Source: an uncultured bacterium (GTDB lineage: Bacteria > Bacteroidota > Ignavibacteria > Ignavibacteriales > Melioribacteraceae). Taken from it: 8,266 nucleotides of DNA. Below, piece by piece: positions 5,461 through 8,266 of this stretch. Below the pieces are notes generated by a model. The model made no database searches. It had not been told where the DNA came from and saw only the letters and a program-made list of their open reading frames with translations. The stretch covers positions 1 to 8,266 of the forward strand of contig CALDDL010000368.1 of NCBI GenBank assembly GCA_937936675.1. Direction: 5' to 3'. The position numbers and the translations under genes were made by a program. Every line of letters begins with the position of its first letter. The first letter of the stretch is position 1.

Positions 5461-6619
5461 CGAAATCTCCTCCGAAGTCCCTCCATTCATCACTATTTTC
5501 GTAGAACTCAACAAACTTTTCTGCTTGCTCTTCTAGTAATTTATCACGGACTTCTTTAGGTAACTTTAAAAACTCTCTCTTTTTTCCCAACGAAGGTTTT
5601 GGAGAAATAAAATCTTCACCTAATAAATTTTTAGTCTCAGCGGAACTTATCATTCCTTCAGAATAAGCATGTAAAACACTCTTCTCAAACCATTGCGATT
5701 TTTCCTCTTTCATTGGCATTGGCTCACTCTTTTTCCAATTATTCTTATTTATAAGCTTGTACCAGCCGGCAAATAAATTTTGCGTAATTATATTTAAATC
5801 CAATAATCGATATAATAACGCCTGTAAACTGATCCCAAAAGTTTTCTTCAGTATCAATAATTCCCTTAGTTGAAAATTCGCTCTTTTACTGCCGGCTAAT
5901 TTAAATAAAGTTTCAGAAGGGGAAAGTAACGCTCCGCCAAATCTAAATGCCGCTTTTTCCTCATCTAAATCAGATGATAAATTTAAAACTAAATGGCCCA
6001 ATTCATGCGCGAGATTTAATCTCTGCCTTTCACCCGGAATATTATTCTTCGATACCACCGCCGCCGATTTTATGCGCGAATCATTTGAATAAGCATAAGC
6101 CGAAATTCCATCAAACGAGTTTTCATTATCTATAAAAATAACATTAATAAAATTATTTTCTAATAACTCTGTAATGTTGCTAATCGGGTCTAAACCTAAT
6201 TTCCACTTCATCCGCAAATCCAATGCAGCCTGTTCCACTTCTTCAATTCTATTAATATTGTAATACTTAATAGGCAAATTCGGTTTTGAAGAATGATAAA
6301 GCATATCCTGAATCTTTATTCTTTTTTCAAACTCGGTCTTAACGATATTTTCGACAAACACTTGACTCTTTTTCGGTAGCCTCGAACTTTTTCTGTATGC
6401 AATAAATTCAATTTTCGTTTCAGGAACTGTTAGAATCTCAATCGTTTTAACGTCTAATGCCTTGGCAATAGCAGTCAATACCTTTATCGATGGTTTAATT
6501 AAATCTCTTTCATATTTGGAAAGAGCAGTCTTAGTAACAATACTATTTATAGCTAAAGCTAATTCGTCTAAAGAATATCCCTTAGCTAATCTAAATTGTT
6601 TTAATCGTTCGCCATACAT
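5450..6619 (-). CDS. XRE-HTH / ImmA-IrrE metallopeptidase fusion with antitoxin-like C-terminal tail
   Basis: 389-residue protein with three parts. Residues about 3-65 are an XRE helix-turn-helix (LKQFRLAKGYSLDELA, then TKTALSKYERDLIKPS). Residues about 120-290 are an ImmA/IrrE (COG2856, DUF955) zinc peptidase: HELGH at 205-209 with ligands His205 and His209 and catalytic Glu206, followed by ExxA...LLSP with probable third ligand Glu221. Residues about 346-389 form an extra tail containing LPKEVRDKLLEEQAEKFVEF and ending SDEWRDFGGDFVDY, acidic and aromatic like the toxin-binding tails of MazF antitoxins. Family members cleave repressors (ImmA on ImmR, IrrE on DdrO) or act as antitoxin-regulators. 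It overlaps mazF by 11 nt, which makes it the probable cognate antitoxin and autorepressor. The ATG at 6619 has AGGA at 6629-6632, 9 nt away. HTH and peptidase assignments are firm; the tail's role is inferred. Confidence 0.93.
   Translation of the reverse strand: MYGERLKQFRLAKGYSLDELALAINSIVTKTALSKYERDLIKPSIKVLTAIAKALDVKTIEILTVPETKIEFIAYRKSSRLPKKSQVFVENIVKTEFEKRIKIQDMLYHSSKPNLPIKYYNINRIEEVEQAALDLRMKWKLGLDPISNITELLENNFINVIFIDNENSFDGISAYAYSNDSRIKSAAVVSKNNIPGERQRLNLAHELGHLVLNLSSDLDEEKAAFRFGGALLSPSETLFKLAGSKRANFQLRELLILKKTFGISLQALLYRLLDLNIITQNLFAGWYKLINKNNWKKSEPMPMKEEKSQWFEKSVLHAYSEGMISSAETKNLLGEDFISPKPSLGKKREFLKLPKEVRDKLLEEQAEKFVEFYENSDEWRDFGGDFVDY
5468..5473 (-). promoter_or_regulatory. Ribosome binding site that fixes the mazF TTG start
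   Basis: GGAGGA on the minus strand, 7 nt before TTG at 5460. It lies inside the last codons of the upstream gene, where the same bases encode the Gly-Gly of DFGGDFVDY. Antitoxin-tail coding and toxin translation initiation therefore share bases. Confidence 0.7.
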
Positions 6620-6635
6620 AATCTCAATTCCTATT

Positions 6636-6678
6636 GTGGTTTACAAAAATACGAATATTCTAAGATATTGTAAACCAC
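6636..6678. promoter_or_regulatory. Perfect 11-bp inverted repeat, probable autorepression operator
   Basis: GTGGTTTACAA (6636-6646) and TTGTAAACCAC (6668-6678) are perfect reverse complements, 32 bp between centres (about three helical turns), with the palindrome GAATATTC (6653-6660) almost exactly at the centre. The arms overlap the -35 and the edge of the -10 of the promoter of the HTH-peptidase gene. The left arm also reads TTGT-N5-ACAA, a possible dimer site. Binding by the module's own HTH protein, or by the HigA-like protein, is inferred. Confidence 0.75.
6646..6674 (-). promoter_or_regulatory. Promoter of the HTH-peptidase/mazF/higA module
   Basis: On the minus strand TTTACA (6669-6674) and TATTTT (6646-6651) are 17 nt apart, a fair sigma70-type pair. 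The expected start near 6639 would give a leader of about 20 nt before the ATG at 6619. The operator arms sit on both boxes, which fits repression. Confidence 0.6.
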
Positions 6679-6707
6679 TTTCTAACCTCCAAAATTCTTC
6701 ACAGTTT

Positions 6708-7901
6708 TTACCGCTTCTCGAGCTTCATCATTTTTACTATGTTTTTCTTATCTCTTACAATATGCACTTCAATTACATCATCCGTGCGGAACTCCTGCAA
6801 TACACCAATTAGTGTATTCTCGTCATTGATCTTATATCCATTAATTCCAATGATTATATCATAAACTTCAATTCCCGATTTAGCAGCAGGGGAACCCTTC
6901 TGCACTAATGTTACTATCGCACCTCTCTGACTCGTCAATCCATAATATTTCGCAATTCCTTCATCCACCGATTGAATGCTTAATCCCGTCCAAAATTCTC
7001 TATCGACTTTCCCGTCATTCTTAATTTCATCGATCACTCTTTTGACCTTATTTACCGGTATCGCAAAGCCCACTCCCACACTTCCGGTCGATCCCTGCGC
7101 AGTATAAATAAGCGTATTTAAACCAATCAATTCACCCACCGCATTGACGAGCGGTCCGCCGCTATTCCCGCTATTGATCGCCGCATCAGTCTGAATCATA
7201 TTCACATAATATCGATTTTGCGATGCACCTAAATTCATTCCCGTTGCACTCACAACCCCTACCGTTACAGTCGGTTTTTCATTTATATCAAATAGACCAA
7301 ATGGATTTCCGAAAGCAATCGCCCATTCACCAATTAGTATATCGTCCGAGTCTCCGAACCTCACATAAGGTAAATTCTCTTCATCAATTTTGAGAAGACA
7401 AATATCCGATGCCTGATCCGAACCGATCACTTCGGCTTTGTATTGCTTGCCGTTCGTCATTGTTACCAGTACTTCCGAAGCATTTCCCGCAACGTGATCA
7501 TTCGTTAAAATATATCCATCGGGCGAAATTATCGCTCCCGATCCCAATCCCTTTACCTGCTGTTTGTGCGTCCTGTCCCCAAACCAGTAGCGCCAAAATG
7601 GGTCTTGACTCCATGCATCGCGATATTCACGAATCTCGATCACATTGATACCCACCACCGCCGGACTCGTTGAAGCAACCGTCTTCGTAATCACATTGTG
7701 CCTCTCTTCATAAAGCCGCTGATTGGCATCGGCTTTGGAAATAGTATCCGTAACGAATGAAGCATTATTGATACCGAACGCTCCCGCACTCGCCGCACCC
7801 CGTCCCAATTGATTCGATTGCGAAAATACCGTCAACATTAATCCCGAAATCCCGAGAGCCACAATGGCAGAAATGAAAATGGTTTTTAAATTCCCGCTCA
7901 T
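6708..7901 (-). CDS. htrA: HtrA/Deg-family serine protease, membrane-anchored, one PDZ domain
   Basis: Envelope quality-control protease of 397 residues. Residues about 7-27 are a hydrophobic segment without a clear cleavage site, probably a signal anchor holding the protein on the outer face of the inner membrane. The trypsin-like domain (about 70-295) has the triad His136 (TNDHVAG), Asp166 (ASDICLLKI) and Ser247 (NSGNSGGPLV). The DPFWRYWFGD stretch at 100-109 is the aromatic loop common in HtrA proteins. A single PDZ domain follows at about 302-395 (GSPAAKSGIEVYDIIIGING). One PDZ plus an anchor resembles DegS in layout, whereas DegP/DegQ have two PDZ domains; orthology to DegS is not implied. 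The ATG at 7901 has AGGAGA at 7908-7913 with 6 nt spacing. A candidate ECF-type promoter lies 38-65 nt upstream. No terminator hairpin is visible after the stop. Confidence 0.96.
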   Translation of the reverse strand: MSGNLKTIFISAIVALGISGLMLTVFSQSNQLGRGAASAGAFGINNASFVTDTISKADANQRLYEERHNVITKTVASTSPAVVGINVIEIREYRDAWSQDPFWRYWFGDRTHKQQVKGLGSGAIISPDGYILTNDHVAGNASEVLVTMTNGKQYKAEVIGSDQASDICLLKIDEENLPYVRFGDSDDILIGEWAIAFGNPFGLFDINEKPTVTVGVVSATGMNLGASQNRYYVNMIQTDAAINSGNSGGPLVNAVGELIGLNTLIYTAQGSTGSVGVGFAIPVNKVKRVIDEIKNDGKVDREFWTGLSIQSVDEGIAKYYGLTSQRGAIVTLVQKGSPAAKSGIEVYDIIIGINGYKINDENTLIGVLQEFRTDDVIEVHIVRDKKNIVKMMKLEKR

Positions 7902-7938
7902 AAATTTTCTCCTAATAATAAATTTATTGTAATATCAT

Positions 7939-7966
7939 TTCGACAAACTCACCATTCAGATGTTCC
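7939..7966 (-). promoter_or_regulatory. Candidate ECF (sigmaE-like) promoter of htrA
   Basis: On the minus strand GGAACAT (7960-7966) and TCGAA (7939-7943) are separated by 16 nt. This resembles the E. coli sigmaE pattern GGAACTT-N16-TCAAA, and many ECF sigma factors recognise a GGAAC -35 box. The predicted start near 7932 would give a leader of about 30 nt that contains the ribosome binding site. Envelope-stress control of htrA is biologically plausible, but the match is short and the local sigma factor is unknown. Confidence 0.4.
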
Positions 7967-8043
7967 CACACACCAAGCAGACACTCACCCAACAGTCCCA
8001 CAGGCACCCAGCACCTACTCTCTCTTCTCTCAATAAACTACAA

Positions 8044-8132
8044 AACCCTCGCGCCAACTCTCACTCTTGCACCGCCATCTACAACCCTCGCGCCAACTCT
8101 CACTCTTGCACCGCCATCTACAACCCTCGCGC
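8044..8132. repeat. 39-bp tandem repeat, two full copies plus a partial third
   Basis: Copies start at 8044, 8083 and 8122 with AACCCTCGCGC. The first two are identical over 39 bp; the third matches for the first 11 bp and then diverges. There are no unique spacers, so it is not a CRISPR array. The period is a multiple of three, but no credible protein is encoded. Identical copies suggest recent duplication or a copy-number-variable tract. Confidence 0.9.
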
Positions 8133-8168
8133 TTCACCACAAAAAATCCTGTCCCTGAATACTTTTAA

Positions 8169-8266
8169 TTATTTATCTCTAATCGTGTTTCTCTTGTCCC
8201 CGAAATATTCTTTCACCGGTCCGATCAATCGTAACATGATTATAAGCAGCATCACCGCCGCCATCA
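8169..8266 (-). CDS. C-terminal end of an unidentified, probably membrane protein (partial)
   Basis: A minus-strand frame enters from beyond the window end and stops with TAA at 8169-8171. Its last 31 full codons give MAAVMLLIIMLRLIGPVKEY followed by FGDKRNTIRDK: a strongly hydrophobic helix and then a basic, charged tail, the look of a final transmembrane segment with a cytoplasmic end. Codon use resembles that of the neighbouring htrA. It lies upstream of htrA in the same direction. The family cannot be recognised from this fragment. The competing plus-strand frame through the same bases has low-complexity composition and no ribosome binding site. Confidence 0.5.
   Translation of the reverse strand, partial: MAAVMLLIIMLRLIGPVKEYFGDKRNTIRDK

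Larger units (their letters stand above)
7914..8168. other. Apparently non-coding stretch upstream of htrA
   Basis: Apart from the candidate htrA promoter and the 39-bp tandem repeat, this 255-bp stretch shows no convincing gene. Bases 7967-8040 are strongly strand-biased: C, A and T dominate the plus strand, so the htrA sense strand is G- and purine-rich there. I see no terminator for the upstream gene that ends at 8169. Confidence 0.6.

Noticed and set aside
5098..5514. Longer mazF with an ATG start at 5514 (138 residues).
   Set aside because: It would overlap the upstream gene by 65 nt and adds 18 residues that do not look like MazF, while TTG at 5460 has a strong GGAGGA at good spacing.
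5264..5536. Plus-strand 90-codon frame antisense to mazF.
   Set aside because: It mirrors the conserved MazF coding sequence and shows no independent ribosome binding site or domain.
6462..6812. Plus-strand 116-codon frame across the start of the HTH-peptidase gene, its operator and the end of htrA.
   Set aside because: It is antisense to two firm genes and to the promoter/operator, and its composition is not protein-like.
8044..8132. CRISPR array.
   Set aside because: The copies are directly adjacent with no unique spacers, and no cas gene is present.
7960..8266. Plus-strand frame from ATG at 7960 open to the window end, crossing the 39-bp repeats.
   Set aside because: It has no ribosome binding site, low-complexity composition, overlaps the likely htrA promoter, and is antisense to the more gene-like membrane protein end.

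Overview
The window looks like a chromosomal stretch of a moderately AT-rich bacterium of the Fibrobacterota-Chlorobiota-Bacteroidota (FCB) group, most likely an Ignavibacteria/Chlorobiota-type lineage. This placement is an inference from the GroEL/GroES, PurB and HtrA protein styles. It is supported by a perfect CIRCE operator (HrcA control), a sigma70-like TTGAAA-N17-TATATT promoter and strong GGAGG-type ribosome binding sites, none of which is typical of Bacteroidia proper. No rRNA, tRNA, CRISPR array, transposase or phage gene is visible.

Layout. On the minus strand (1-1953) lies the groES-groEL chaperonin operon. Its promoter and CIRCE element are at 2147-2200, and a leader of about 210 nt carries repeated ATTCCG-type boxes and a small hairpin. 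Divergent from it on the plus strand is a two-gene MNT/HEPN toxin-antitoxin module (mntA-hepT, 2314-3038, ATGA overlap) with the full RX4HXY toxin motif. A 450-bp gene-free stretch follows (3039-3489), packed with inverted repeats: one long imperfect palindrome of 119 bp and four shorter hairpins, the last abutting the purB stop codon.

From 3490 to 8266 every gene is on the minus strand. In transcription order they are: the C-terminal end of an unidentified membrane-type protein (8266-8169); an apparently non-coding stretch with a 39-bp tandem repeat; htrA, a membrane-anchored serine protease with one PDZ domain, preceded by a candidate ECF-sigma promoter; then a compact module made of an XRE-HTH/ImmA-IrrE metallopeptidase protein, a MazF/PemK toxin and an orphan HigA-type antitoxin; and finally purB (adenylosuccinate lyase), 22 nt behind higA.

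The most interesting part is the 4811-6678 module. Its first protein joins a DNA-binding HTH, an intact HELGH zinc peptidase and an acidic, aromatic C-terminal tail that looks like a MazF-binding antitoxin tail. The mazF start is probably a TTG codon whose Shine-Dalgarno sequence is encoded inside that tail, with the two genes overlapping by 11 nt. A perfect 11-bp inverted repeat covers the -35 and borders the -10 of the module's own promoter, which fits autorepression. A HigA antitoxin with no HigB follows the toxin, and purB seems to be carried on the same transcript. I read this as a possible peptidase-switched toxin-antitoxin unit between stress (htrA) and housekeeping (purB) genes. The individual domains are well supported; how they work together is inference.
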